Made by a program: the position numbers and the translations under genes. The notes below the pieces were generated by a model. It saw only the letters and a program-made list of their open reading frames with translations. It searched no databases and was not told the origin of the DNA. Positions 1-10,000 of a stretch of 64,000 nucleotides of DNA are shown here, one piece after another (within the stretch, counting starts at the first letter, position 1; the number at the start of each line of letters is the position of its first letter). The stretch lies in NCBI GenBank assembly GCA_964596165.1, contig CAZQTW010000027.1, positions 9,518 through 73,517 on the forward strand, in the 5' to 3' direction. This DNA is from CAYUQT01 sp964596165 (GTDB lineage Bacteria > Planctomycetota > Phycisphaerae > UBA1845 > JAFGLZ01).

Positions 1-278
1 GCCGGTCGGACGCAAAACTGAAACACCTGGTCATGGTGTATCCGCAGCGGATCGCCGGACGGAATCCCGATCTTCGGTACGAGGATAGACGCTTTACGTT
101 GGAGTATGACCCCATCGAATGCAGCCTTCCCACGGTGATCTTCGTCCCCCGCAGACTCAAGGGGCTTAGCGTGACGATCAACGACGAGCCGGCCGGTTTC
201 GATCCCAAGTTGCTTTCGGTTCGGCATCGCAACCGCAGCCTCACACAGCGCCAGACCATCAGAGTGGAGTGGAAGTAG
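1..278 (+). CDS. C-terminal end of a secreted hydrolase-like protein (5' partial)
   Basis: The frame is open from the first bases of the window to a TAG at 276-278, so the ATG at 33 is probably internal and the gene begins upstream. The roughly 91 visible residues contain YPQRIAG, an aromatic-rich stretch (RRFTLEYDP), VTINDEPAGF and a final RQTIRVEW. This is the pattern of a small C-terminal beta-sandwich such as ends many GH5-like glycosidases, but the catalytic part is outside the window, so family assignment is tentative. It ends 97 bases before a GH2 glycosidase on the same strand, which fits a carbohydrate-degradation gene group. Confidence 0.6.
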   Translation, partial: RSDAKLKHLVMVYPQRIAGRNPDLRYEDRRFTLEYDPIECSLPTVIFVPRRLKGLSVTINDEPAGFDPKLLSVRHRNRSLTQRQTIRVEWK

Positions 279-375
279 ACCGGCAGGCGCGCGTAAGCGA
301 GGAACAAGCTCATTGGGAGCAGCGTAGGGCCGAGATGGATACGGACCGTCGAGTACCACTTCGCGAGGGACAGTC

Positions 376-3300
376 ATGTCAGGATGCTACCGTCTCGTCG
401 CCGTGAGAAGCCCCTTATCTCTAATCGTCTTTGCATTGGCGCTTGACAATGCGGTGCGAGGCGACGCCGGCGTCACTACGACAGCCTGCGCCTTGGACCT
501 GAAGGATGGCTGGCGGCTCAAGTCAACGGCATTGATTGAGGATAAGCCGGCCTCGGTGTCCGCCGTCGGCTATGCCGCGAACGACTGGTACGCCATTTCG
601 GTTCCTTGCACCGTCTTGAGCGCGCTGGTCAAGCACAAGGTCTACCCCGACCCGCGCCTCGGCGTGGATGACATGCTCATCCCGGATGCTTCGGATGAGT
701 TCAACAAGAAACACGATCTGCTCAAGTACAGCTACTTGCCCGACAAGCGGAATCCGTGGAGGGATCCCTACTGGTATCGCACGGAGTTCAAACTGCCCGA
801 CACCTCGAAGGGCAAGCGGATCTGGCTGACGTTCAAAGGCATCAACTATCGCGCCGACGTCTGGGTCAACGGCCGGCAGGTGGCCGACCGCAATGGCGTG
901 GTCGGGGCGTTCGCGCGGCATCGCCTGAACATCACCGAGTTCGCCAGACCGGGCGAAACGAATTGTCTGGCCGTCAGGGCGCACGTCGTGGACCATCCCG
1001 GCGAGCCGGACACGCAATTCGATGTCTTCGGCAAGGACCGGGAGTTTCGCAAGGACAACCTCAAGGATGTCTCGCTGTTCATGTCGCTCGGCTACGACTG
1101 CATGCCCACGGTTCGCGATCGCGTCATGGGGCTTTGGCAAGGCGTGACGATCGATTGGACGGGCCCCGTGGACATCCGCGACCCCTTCGTTGTCACGCAG
1201 CTTCCTCTGCCGCGGACCAGCCCGGCGCGGCTGAGGGTGTCGGCGGAACTCGTCAACGCGACGCCGTTCGCCCAGCACGGCGTGCTTCGCGGGACGATCC
1301 GAGAGGCCGGCGCGACGTTCGAACAGCCGGTAGGCCTGGCGCCCGGCGAGACCAAGGAAGTCGTCTTCTCTCCCGATCAATTCAAGCAGCTCGTCATCGC
1401 CAATCCGCGTCTGTGGTGGCCGAACAACTGCGGCGAACCCTTCATGCACCATTTGACGCTGCGGTTCGACATTGACGGGCATCCCTCCGACGAGGAACGC
1501 ACCGCCTTCGGCATCCGCCAGGTCACTCGGAAGCTTCACAAGCTCGACGACGCGCACGGGGCACAGTTTCACATTAACGGCAAGCGGGTGTTCTGCCGCG
1601 GCGGCTACATCCAACCCGAGATCCTGTACGAATGGGACGCCGGGCGGATCGACACCGAGGTCCGCTACCTGACGACGGCCAACTTCAACCTGATCTATTT
1701 TGAAGACGTGCCGAATCCGCCGGACGCATTCGTCGACGCCTGCGACCGCTACGGACTGATGTACGGCAAGGACTTCTACGGATGCTACTGCTTCCAGCCC
1801 GACAAGAAGTATCCCGACGACCTCGATCTGCTGGAACGTGGGACGATCGACATCATCAACCGGTATCGGAACCATCCGTCGCTCATTCTCTACATGGCCA
1901 TGAACGAAGGCGAGACGAGAGAGGACGTCTACGAAATGTGGCGCAAGCATATCCTCGCGATCGACGGCACGCGCGTTCACATCCCGTCGGGTTCGTTCCC
2001 CGACTACCGCAAGGACGTTCCGGACTGGTTCAAGAAGGACCTCCCGACAGGAATGAATGACTATCCGCCGAAGGACTACGGATGCAAGGAGCCGGCCCAG
2101 TACTACACCTGGGTCCGCGAAAACCGGAATTGGATGTTCATGATGGAAAGCGGCTCGGCCTCCTTGCCGCCGATCGACAGCCTGCGGCGTTTCATCCCCG
2201 ACCTCGGGCAGACCCCGAAAGGTGTCCCCTTCCCACTGAACAAGACCTGGGCACACCACGGCGCGAATCACTACTACAAGCCGTATGACCAGATGCTCCG
2301 GGCCACCTACGGCGAACCTGAGAGTGTCGCCGACTACTGCTGGAAAGGACACTTCCTGACCGCCCAGACGCATCGCGCGATGTTCGAGGCCGTCAACCAC
2401 CGCCTCTGGGAGATCACCAGCGGATTCACGCAGTGGAAGGTCAACGCGTGCTGGCCCAGCGTCCAGTGGCAGATCTACGACTGGTTCGGCAAGCCGATGG
2501 TCAGCTACTACTACATCAAGAGCGCCTGCGAGCCGCTGCACGTACAGCTCAGCCCGCTCGATTCGATGGTGACAGTAATCAACAACACCTATGAGAGCCG
2601 CGACAACCTGACGGTCCGCGCGCGGGTGTTCGACATGGCCATGAAGCCCCGGTGGGAGAAACAAGACAAGGTGGGGGTTGAGCCCACATCGTACAAGGAC
2701 CTCTTCGCCATTTCTGAGATCCGGGACCTGACGCCCGTGTACTTCGTGCGTCTGGACCTGACCGATGCCCATGGCGCAACCGTATCACGCAATTTCTACT
2801 GGCTCTCTGTGAAATCGCCGGCCGACTTCCGCCCGCTCGGCGAGCTGCCGCTGGTGAGGCTAAACTCATCGCACCGTTTCGAGACTCAAGGCGATGAGAC
2901 GATCGCCCGTGTCACGCTGGAGAACCCGACCGATCAACTGGCGTTCTTCGTTCACGCGGCCATCACGGACAGGCCCTACGGCGAGGAGATCCTGCCGGTC
3001 TTTTGGAATGACAACTACATGTGCCTGCTGCCCGGGGAACGCCGCGAGATCTCAGCGAGACTGAAGACGAAGGACCCGGGCCAGATGCCGACGGTAGAGG
3101 TGAGCGGCTGGAACGTCGCCGGACCCTTCGAATGCACCGGGCTCCAGCCATCGCCTGCGGAGGTCGGAGTGGACCAAAGGGTCACGGTGACCGCCGAGAT
3201 AGCGAACACGTCCATCGATGGGAACCGTGTGATCCTCTTCGTGGACGACAAGCCCGCCGAAAGCAAGCTCGTTTGGGCCCGCGCCGGCAAGAGCGACAAG

Positions 3301-3384
3301 GTGGAGTTCTCGCTCACGTCCGACAAGCCCGGACAGCACAAGGTACGCGTCGGCGACCGCACGAGCACGGTCCATTTCAAGTGA
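376..3384 (+). CDS. Secreted glycoside hydrolase family 2 enzyme (exo-beta-glucosaminidase/beta-mannosidase-like)
   Basis: A 1002-residue exported glycosidase. Residues 1 to about 30 form a signal peptide with a hydrophobic core (SLIVFALAL). A jelly-roll sugar-binding domain follows (about 120-270, with WLTFKGINYRADVWVNG), then Ig-like and TIM-barrel domains. The barrel carries HPSLILYMAMNEGE, placing the GH2 acid/base at about Glu511. FMMESGSASLPPID around 588-601 resembles the nucleophile segment of exo-beta-D-glucosaminidases, making Glu591 the likely nucleophile. Further beta-sandwich domains end the protein. Length and order fit the exo-glucosaminidase/endo-beta-mannosidase branch better than the beta-galactosidase branch; the exact substrate cannot be read from sequence. 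GAGGGACAGTC lies just before the ATG as ribosome-binding site. Confidence 0.88.
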   Translation: MSGCYRLVAVRSPLSLIVFALALDNAVRGDAGVTTTACALDLKDGWRLKSTALIEDKPASVSAVGYAANDWYAISVPCTVLSALVKHKVYPDPRLGVDDMLIPDASDEFNKKHDLLKYSYLPDKRNPWRDPYWYRTEFKLPDTSKGKRIWLTFKGINYRADVWVNGRQVADRNGVVGAFARHRLNITEFARPGETNCLAVRAHVVDHPGEPDTQFDVFGKDREFRKDNLKDVSLFMSLGYDCMPTVRDRVMGLWQGVTIDWTGPVDIRDPFVVTQLPLPRTSPARLRVSAELVNATPFAQHGVLRGTIREAGATFEQPVGLAPGETKEVVFSPDQFKQLVIANPRLWWPNNCGEPFMHHLTLRFDIDGHPSDEERTAFGIRQVTRKLHKLDDAHGAQFHINGKRVFCRGGYIQPEILYEWDAGRIDTEVRYLTTANFNLIYFEDVPNPPDAFVDACDRYGLMYGKDFYGCYCFQPDKKYPDDLDLLERGTIDIINRYRNHPSLILYMAMNEGETREDVYEMWRKHILAIDGTRVHIPSGSFPDYRKDVPDWFKKDLPTGMNDYPPKDYGCKEPAQYYTWVRENRNWMFMMESGSASLPPIDSLRRFIPDLGQTPKGVPFPLNKTWAHHGANHYYKPYDQMLRATYGEPESVADYCWKGHFLTAQTHRAMFEAVNHRLWEITSGFTQWKVNACWPSVQWQIYDWFGKPMVSYYYIKSACEPLHVQLSPLDSMVTVINNTYESRDNLTVRARVFDMAMKPRWEKQDKVGVEPTSYKDLFAISEIRDLTPVYFVRLDLTDAHGATVSRNFYWLSVKSPADFRPLGELPLVRLNSSHRFETQGDETIARVTLENPTDQLAFFVHAAITDRPYGEEILPVFWNDNYMCLLPGERREISARLKTKDPGQMPTVEVSGWNVAGPFECTGLQPSPAEVGVDQRVTVTAEIANTSIDGNRVILFVDDKPAESKLVWARAGKSDKVEFSLTSDKPGQHKVRVGDRTSTVHFK

Positions 3385-3443
3385 CGATGCATCTTGGCGC
3401 GCGTCGGAGCACACTGCGGTCACATTGGAGCCTTGGCCGTCAC

Positions 3444-3494
3444 GGGGGGCGGGCGTCTCGCCCGCCTCAACAAGGAAGTGCACGATACACCCCC
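3444..3494 (+). repeat. REP-like palindrome, copy 1
   Basis: The core GGGCGGGCGTCTCGCCCGCC can form a GC-rich hairpin. The core and the following 25 or so bases (CTCAACAAGGAAGTGCACGA and onward) resemble the copy at 3612. Both lie downstream of the RAYT transposase gene and in the opposite orientation to the copy upstream of it. Confidence 0.7.
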
Positions 3495-3611
3495 AGAAGG
3501 ATTCCCCCATCAGTCAGAAGGGTTCACCTGCCCAGAATATGTGGGTATGATGCCCACCCAGCGTACTGTTCACCTCTACCCAGCAGGACGGACAAGGAGC
3601 AATGGCAGTCC

Positions 3612-3662
3612 GGGGGAGCAGGCGTATCGCCCGCCTCAAGAAGAAATCACACGACACGCCGC
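3612..3662 (+). repeat. REP-like palindrome, copy 2
   Basis: Core GGGGGAGCAGGCGTATCGCCCG with CTCAAGAAGAAATCACACGA after it, a diverged direct repeat of the element at 3444. It ends about 20 bases from the stop codon of the transposase, as REP elements often do beside their RAYT gene. Confidence 0.65.
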
Positions 3663-3684
3663 CTGGAGAGCCACGCCCTTCCAA

Positions 3685-4311
3685 TCAGGCAGATTCATAA
3701 GCTCCTGCAGCCTCTTGTCTGCAGCGCCAGCCCACATGGCTCCAGGGCCACTGTTCGGCGCGCTGACACAGTCCGGCGCGTACCGGATTGTCGGCAATGT
3801 AGGTCAGCGTCCGGTTCCAGTCCTCTTCATCTCGAATGTACCGATCGAAGAAATCATCCTGCCAGAAGGTCCCGCTCCTACCGATGAGCTTGTTGGCCTC
3901 CTTGCTGGTGAATGACTTCCACGAGTGGAGGATGTCAGGCAGACGATGTGATAAGTGCGGTATGATCAGTACATGCACATGATTGGGCATGATAACCCAT
4001 CCGGCGAGATCGTACCGCTGTCGGTCGAAGTGCAACAGGGCGCTTTCGATCAGGCGCGCCACTCGTGTATCGCGTAACCAGCAATGCCCCATGCCGGAAT
4101 CGAGATGCTCCTCAATCCGCTCATGGTAGTCCTCATCAGAGAGCCGCCTCTCTCGGAGTTCCTGTTTCCAAAGATCGAGCTTCTCCTGCGGTAGCGTGCC
4201 GTCGAGACGAAAGGTAACACACTGGGCAAGTTCCCCAGCATCGAAGTGCGGCGGGTGCTGATCGCCCCGGCGATACCATCCCTTCAGGTCCTGGACAGGC
4301 TCTCTGACCAT
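3685..4311 (-). CDS. REP-associated tyrosine transposase (RAYT, Y1/HUH family)
   Basis: About 208 residues of the IS200-like Y1 transposase fold. NHVHVLI (about 110-116) is the HUH metal-binding motif. FWQDDFFDRYIRDEEDW and TYIADNPVRAGL are the usual C-terminal RAYT blocks and include candidate catalytic tyrosines. The early GWYRRGDQHPPHFD segment is also typical. RAYTs are single-copy domesticated transposases that act on REP palindromes. I start the gene at the ATG at 4311 because the longer frame back to 4419 would translate through a REP palindrome. REP-like copies lie on both sides. It is the distal end of a run of minus-strand genes but is probably independent of them. Confidence 0.87.
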   Translation of the reverse strand: MVREPVQDLKGWYRRGDQHPPHFDAGELAQCVTFRLDGTLPQEKLDLWKQELRERRLSDEDYHERIEEHLDSGMGHCWLRDTRVARLIESALLHFDRQRYDLAGWVIMPNHVHVLIIPHLSHRLPDILHSWKSFTSKEANKLIGRSGTFWQDDFFDRYIRDEEDWNRTLTYIADNPVRAGLCQRAEQWPWSHVGWRCRQEAAGAYESA

Positions 4312-4378
4312 CTCAGGCTGATTTCCAGCATACGAGACTTCGCCATTCAGAGCAGCGGAAGACCTACCCGCCCGGAAT

Positions 4379-4402
4379 AGGCGGGCAGGATGCCCGCCCC
4401 CC
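4379..4402 (-). repeat. REP-like palindrome, copy 3 (inverted relative to copies 1 and 2)
   Basis: Read on the minus strand this is GGGGGGCGGGCATCCTGCCC followed by GCC, matching the core of the copies at 3444 and 3612. It lies between the RAYT start and the upstream phosphatase-like gene, so the transposase is bracketed by inverted REP-like elements. Confidence 0.7.
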
Positions 4403-4415
4403 AAACGACGGCCGC

Positions 4416-5807
4416 TCAAATCAGGCTCTTTCCCCGCATGTCCTTTGGCACGGGCATGTCGAACATCCGCAGCACGGTCGGCGCAACGTCGTATAGCGTG
4501 GCCGTATCGACCCGACCTCGGGCCTTCAATGACGGATGGTGCATGAGGTACATGCCGTACCGGGAATGGTTGGCGTCGTCGGGACCGGTGTCGTTCTCGA
4601 ACGTGTAGAGGCTCGGGTTGCCCACCGTGCCGACGCTCCGCCAGTTGAGGTTCCCAAAGAGCACGACCAAGTCCGGCGGGATGTTGTTGACCTTGTCGTA
4701 GATCGCCTGGGGTTTGTAGACCTTCGTCCCCATCGGCCGGCCTTTGTGGTCGACCATCGCCTCGAGCCTGGTGATCAACTCGTCGCGGAAGGCCTCGTAG
4801 TCGCGACGGCGGACTTGGCCATCGGGCTCCCGCCCCTCGACGTTGATGAAGCAGCGGGCATAGTAGCCGCCCTCGCCCCAGGCGCGGGTCTTCGACCAGT
4901 CGATCTGCACGTTGGCGAACTTGGTCGGTTTGGTCGGCATCTCCTTGAGCACCAGATACCCTTCTTGGATGAGCCAGTCGTTGAAGCAGAGGCCGCCGTG
5001 CATGAGCTGAGAGCCGTGGTCACTGACCCACATCAGGGCCGTCTTGTCGAGATCCATGACGCCCAGCAGCTCGCCGATCTGCTCATCCATGAACTTGTGG
5101 TAGTCGCGTATGCAGTGCTCAAAGGGATTGCCCGGCTGATACCGATGGTGCTGCGGATCGGTGTACTGCCAGAAGCCATGATAGAGCCGATCGGGGCCCA
5201 TCTCGACCATCCAGAAGAAATCCCACGGCTGCGTCGTCAGCAGGTGTTTGGCCAGCTTGAAGCGGGCGGCCGTCATGTCGTAGATCTGCTTGACCAGCCG
5301 CTCCTTGTCGTTGGTCCGAAAGTCGCTGACATCGAGCTGATAATCGGGCGCCACGCGGGCAATCTCGGCCTTGAGTTCCTTGGGCCACGTGTAATCGGCA
5401 TTGAGATCCGGCGTCATGAAGCAGGTGACCATCACGCCGTTTGGCGGACGGGTGATCGGATAGGTGCCGGGCACGCCGAGGACGATGACTTTCTTGCCTT
5501 TTTGGCTCAGGAGGTCCCATATCCGGGGTTCCTTGACCGCGAGCGACGTGGCGATGCTCAGTTTGTCGTAGCTGTAATCGGCACGGTTTCGAAAGCCGTA
5601 GATACCGAGCGTGCCGGGGTCCTTGCTGCTGGCCATGCACGACCAGGCCGGTACGGTGATCGGCGGCAGACAGCTTTCCAGCCGTCCGTAGGTCCCGCCG
5701 GCCATCAACCGCTTCTGAACGGGCAGGTCGTCAACGAAACGATCGAACATCAAGTACGGATCGGCACAGTCCAAACCGATAATGGCCACCTTTTCGATCT
5801 TGCTCAT
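4416..5807 (-). CDS. Alkaline phosphatase superfamily phosphodiesterase/phosphatase
   Basis: A 463-residue member of the type I phosphodiesterase/nucleotide pyrophosphatase group. The N-terminal IIGLDCADP supplies the first metal-binding Asp. LPPITVPAWSCM supplies the Thr nucleophile at the usual position. WVSDHGSQLMHGG supplies the later Asp and His ligands. The C-terminal SRYGMYLMHHPSLKARG and PTVLRMFDMPVPKDMRG segments are typical of the family. No signal peptide is visible, so it is probably cytoplasmic; the substrate is unknown. GAGGTGAAGCGGGA precedes the ATG. The gene follows the DHH phosphoesterase by 84 bases on the same strand and may be co-transcribed with it. Confidence 0.85.
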   Translation of the reverse strand: MSKIEKVAIIGLDCADPYLMFDRFVDDLPVQKRLMAGGTYGRLESCLPPITVPAWSCMASSKDPGTLGIYGFRNRADYSYDKLSIATSLAVKEPRIWDLLSQKGKKVIVLGVPGTYPITRPPNGVMVTCFMTPDLNADYTWPKELKAEIARVAPDYQLDVSDFRTNDKERLVKQIYDMTAARFKLAKHLLTTQPWDFFWMVEMGPDRLYHGFWQYTDPQHHRYQPGNPFEHCIRDYHKFMDEQIGELLGVMDLDKTALMWVSDHGSQLMHGGLCFNDWLIQEGYLVLKEMPTKPTKFANVQIDWSKTRAWGEGGYYARCFINVEGREPDGQVRRRDYEAFRDELITRLEAMVDHKGRPMGTKVYKPQAIYDKVNNIPPDLVVLFGNLNWRSVGTVGNPSLYTFENDTGPDDANHSRYGMYLMHHPSLKARGRVDTATLYDVAPTVLRMFDMPVPKDMRGKSLI

Positions 5808-5891
5808 TCCCGCTTCACCTCATTCGTTCGCACGTAAGAGGACCGTCGCCGCTCGACCGACCCTGGCGATGGACGTGTTCACTCATTCAAG

Positions 5892-6962
5892 TCAAATGGG
5901 CTCACCTTGCCGGGGGTACCGCTCCGCCAGATACCGTTCTGCGCGGGCAACGACCTCGGCGACGACCTCGTCGATGGGGCGATTCTTGATGTTCGTCCCG
6001 GCGGAATTATAGTGCCCGCCGCCCCCGAATTCCCTGGCCAGCGCCAGAACGTCCACGTCGCCCTCGCCTCGGAAGTTGATCCGGACGCGACCGGGGAGGC
6101 CTTCGGTGAACAGGATGGCGATTTCAACCCCTTCGAGCGACCGGGGCACCGAAACCTGCTCGTCGATGTCCGTGTGGCTGCAACCGACCGAGGTGATCTC
6201 CCGGTGGTCGGCGGTGCTCCACGCCACCCGCCCGTCCTCGCTGACGCGGGTGTTGTCGTAGAACACCCGCAACAAATCAAATTCGCTGCGGGTCTGTGAG
6301 CGAAGGATTTGCCGACAGACCTCGTCGATGCGGGCCCCGGCCCCGGCTAGCTTCGAGGCGACCTCCAGCGAGCGGAGCGTCGTGTTCGGGAACGAAAACC
6401 CGCCGGTGTCGCCGTGGATGCCGGCGTAGAGCATGGTGGCGGCCATCGGCGTAATCACCCCGCCGAGCCCCGTCAGCGCCAGAAAGACCAGTTCGCTCGC
6501 ACTGCTCGACTCGGCGTCGACGTAGTTCCACGTGCCAAAGCGTTCGTTGGTCACATGGTGGTCGATGTTGACGATCGGCCGGTGGGTGACGCCGTGGAAG
6601 CCGCAGGCGATGTTCAACCGATTCTCGGCGGCCGTGTCGAGGACGATCACCAGGTCGGCGGCATCGACGTCGGGGTCTTCCTTCGGATGAACACCCGCCC
6701 ATCCGAGCAGCCGTTGCAGCCGATGGGGAACCAGCGCACCCTGAATGGCCACCGTCGGCGACTTGCCCAATCCGCGAAGCGCGAGGTCCATTGCCGCGAG
6801 CGAGCCGACGCAATCGATATCGGCCCGAACATGTCCGATCAGCAACGGTCGCCGGCAGCCCGTGATCGGGGCCAGTATCTCATCAAGTGTGTGATCGTGT
6901 TTCGCAGCCAACCTTGTTGCACCCCCCATTTGGTCGATCTTCGCGTTCGTGCCCTCGATCAA
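5892..6962 (-). CDS. nrnA: DHH/DHHA1-family phosphoesterase (NrnA-like oligoribonuclease / pAp phosphatase)
   Basis: About 356 residues with both domains of the NrnA family. The N-terminal DHH domain has LLIGHVRADIDCVGS, LVIVLDTAAENRL, the NIDHHVTN signature and YAGIHGDTGGF. The C-terminal DHHA1 domain has the substrate-binding FGGGGHYNSAGT loop. The family removes nucleotides from short oligoribonucleotides or dephosphorylates 3'-phosphoadenosine 5'-phosphate in the cytoplasm. The start is uncertain: TTG at 6962 gives the full frame, and ATG at 6929 is an alternative that still keeps every motif. It lies between the GlyA-GcvT fusion and the phosphatase-superfamily gene, all on one strand. 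Confidence 0.85.
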   Translation of the reverse strand: MIEGTNAKIDQMGGATRLAAKHDHTLDEILAPITGCRRPLLIGHVRADIDCVGSLAAMDLALRGLGKSPTVAIQGALVPHRLQRLLGWAGVHPKEDPDVDAADLVIVLDTAAENRLNIACGFHGVTHRPIVNIDHHVTNERFGTWNYVDAESSSASELVFLALTGLGGVITPMAATMLYAGIHGDTGGFSFPNTTLRSLEVASKLAGAGARIDEVCRQILRSQTRSEFDLLRVFYDNTRVSEDGRVAWSTADHREITSVGCSHTDIDEQVSVPRSLEGVEIAILFTEGLPGRVRINFRGEGDVDVLALAREFGGGGHYNSAGTNIKNRPIDEVVAEVVARAERYLAERYPRQGEPI

Positions 6963-7079
6963 TTTACCGGCTCTCGCGCAAACCTCTTTGGGCCGATCAC
7001 ACCCCTTATCCGCGATTCTACCCCCTCACCCTCCTGGAGAGAATCCCGAGCGCGACAGACGCCGAATGTGGGGCGTGGG

Positions 7080-10000
7080 CTAACGGCCGCCCCACCCCCG
7101 CCGCTCCGCCTCCGTCGGAAAGCGCGTCAGGGCCGTCAATTCGACGATCTTGGACTCGTCAACATCGCCGGCCGCGAACTCGGTCACGCGAAGTCCTTCG
7201 ATACGTCGGCCCGGCGTGATGTCGAGCCCGACGTCTACATAGGCCAGGACGATGAAGTCAAACGCCTCGTTCAGATACGCGAAACTGGTCACGACGCCGG
7301 CCGGCTTTCGCTGGTCGTTCAGAATGAGATGCCCCGGTCGAAGCGACTTTCGCCCGCTACCGGCCAGCCGGGCCACCTTTCGCCGGCGCGGCGTCACCCG
7401 GCGCATGTAAGCCGCCCGGCCGATGAAGAACGGCACGTGGAACCGAGGGACGAATCCATAGTCGCATTCGGTCAGCGTGCCCCGATGCTCGCCCTCGAGT
7501 TCGTGGCCGAACAAGGGAAAGCCGGCCTGAGTCCGTGCGCTGTCGCGGGCGCCCAGCCCGCACGGCAGCACGCCCAGCGGCCGACCCGCCTCAAGGATCG
7601 CATGGAATAGGTCCGGGGCCCTACGGGGATGAACGAACAGCTCGAAACCGATCTGTTCGCCCGTGTAACCGGTCCTCGCAACGATCGCCTCGGCGCCGTT
7701 CAGCCGAGCCCGCACGAAATGGTTCATTTCAAGTGCGTCCAACACCCGGGCATCACGCCTGTCGGTCAGCTTGGCCAACACGTCGATCGACTTCGGCCCT
7801 TGCAGCGCCAGGTCGATCAGGCTGTCGGCGCCCGCATCGCGGAGGTTGCGAAGCGTGACGGTTCCCTCCACCTGCTTGAGCGTCCCGCCCGGCAGAAGAT
7901 CTTCGATGACAACCTGGCGAGAGTTTACCGCGGTCAGCCAATCCCAATCGCGTTCGGCGTTCGCCGCGTTGACGACCAACAGATAGCGCTGGGACTCGAC
8001 GCGATAGAGGTAGACATCGTCGGCCGCCGTCCCGTCGGGATAGAGCAGGTAGTTGTAGCCGGCGATTCCCGGCTCGAGCCGGCTGACGCACCCCGCCAGG
8101 ACCGTTTCAAGAAACGCCGTCGCATGACGGCCGCGGATCTCGAAGACGCCCATGTGCGATACGTCGAACAGACCCGCCGCCGTCCGCACGGCCCGGTGTT
8201 CGGCGAAGATCCCCGGCGGATAATGCACGGGCATGTCCCAACCGGCGAACTCGACCATCTTGCCGCCAAGCCGGCGGTGAATGTCGTTCAGAACCGTCTT
8301 GCGGATCGGGAGCGGGGCCGGCTGATACGTGTATCGCTGCTTCGACGCCCCCGAGGAGCGCAAAAGCCACGCCAGGTCCGTCGACGTGCTCGCCTGACGG
8401 AGCAATTCGTTCTGGCCGATGAAGAACGGCTTTGACGAGTCGATCACACCGCTGGTCGGGTCGAGCGTGAGTTGTCCGACCGTCAGCGTTCGGCCGGTGC
8501 ACGTCGGCAGGAGTGACAACACCGGTTTGGCCGCTTCTTCCAACACAATCGCCAGGTCGCTTCCGGTGCTGTCCTCGACGACCATCGGCCCGTCGATCTT
8601 GGCCTGAAGGTCCTCCGAATCGAATAGGAGGTATCCGTCGCTGAGTCCGTCGAGCCAAGACGCCACCCGTGCGGCGCCGGCGGCCTCCACCACCAGGGCA
8701 TACCGTTGTTCGCGCCCCTCGTCGGGAAGCGCAAAGGCGCAGACCTTCTCGATCACCTCCGCCCGAGCATTGAGCAGCAAACCGAGCACACCCGGATCGG
8801 TGGGGGTGAGGTCGGCGATGTTGCACGTCAGGACCTGTTGCAGTCCCGCCCTGGCCTTGTCGCCGCGGACGACGAGGCAGGCATACGTGCCCGTTTCGAC
8901 GTTCAGGGTCGGCGCCAAGGAGGCACGTGTTCCGTCGCCCAACCCGTCGATCAACTCATCCGTCATTGCTCGGGCGCGGCGCAGGACGTCCGCGTCGATC
9001 CGGCCGCGGCATCGCTGGGCGTTGCCCGGCACCCAGACCCGCGTGGTATAAACGTTGCTCAAGACCAAGTGGATCACGTCTGCCAGGCCGGCGATCTGGG
9101 CCGGTGTGATATCGCGTTGCGTCGCCCACGGCATGCCCATGCGGATGCCGGACGACTCGCCCGCGACCTCATCGCCCGGCAACGTGTTCTTGTTGACCAC
9201 GATGCCCGCCAACTCAAGCAACCGAGACGCGATCTCGCCGTCGATCGGCACGCCCGCCTCGCCTCGCGCGGTAAACACCTTAAGGTCGACGAGCAGCATA
9301 TGCGTGTCGGTACCCCCGTAGGCCAGCACGAAGCCCCGGGCCCTCAGCTCCCTTGCGAGCAAGGCGGTGTTGTCCACGATCGCCCGTTGAAAGCGGTTGA
9401 AGGCCTCACGGTGCTCGACGATCAACTCAAACAGACGAGCGATTGCCGCCACCGAGTTCATGTGGGGTCCGCCCTGCGTGCCGGGGAAGATGGCCGCGTC
9501 GATCGCCTTGGCGACCGTCGGCGACGCGCTGACGATCACCGCCCCGCGCGGGCCGCAAAGCGTCTTGTGCGTGGTAAACGTGACGACGTCGGCACAGGCA
9601 AGGGGATTGTTCAACACGCCGCCGACGACCATGCCGGCGAGGTGGGCAATGTCGGCCAGAAGAATCGCCCCCGCCTCGTCGGCCGCACGACGCAGCGCCC
9701 GCCAGTCGATGTCCCACGGATAGGCGGACGCCCCGCCGATGATGAGCCTGGGGCGATGCTCGCGGGCCAACTCGCGGACCCGATCGTAATCGACCTTACC
9801 CGTTGCCGGATCGATGCCGTAAGAGACCGCCTTGAAACGACGCCCGCTGATATTGAAAGGCGAACCGTGCGTCAGATGACCGCCGTGGGAAAGCTTCATC
9901 CCCATGATGACGTCGCCGGGTTGAAGCAACGCCTCATAGACGGCGTTGTTCGCCGCCGCGCCGGAAAGAGCCTGGACGTTGACGAAGATGCCGCTCGACG

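Noticed and set aside
523..2772. A 749-codon open frame on the minus strand opposite the GH2 gene
   Set aside because: It is the mirror of GC-rich codon use in the real gene, has no recognisable domain and no ribosome-binding site.
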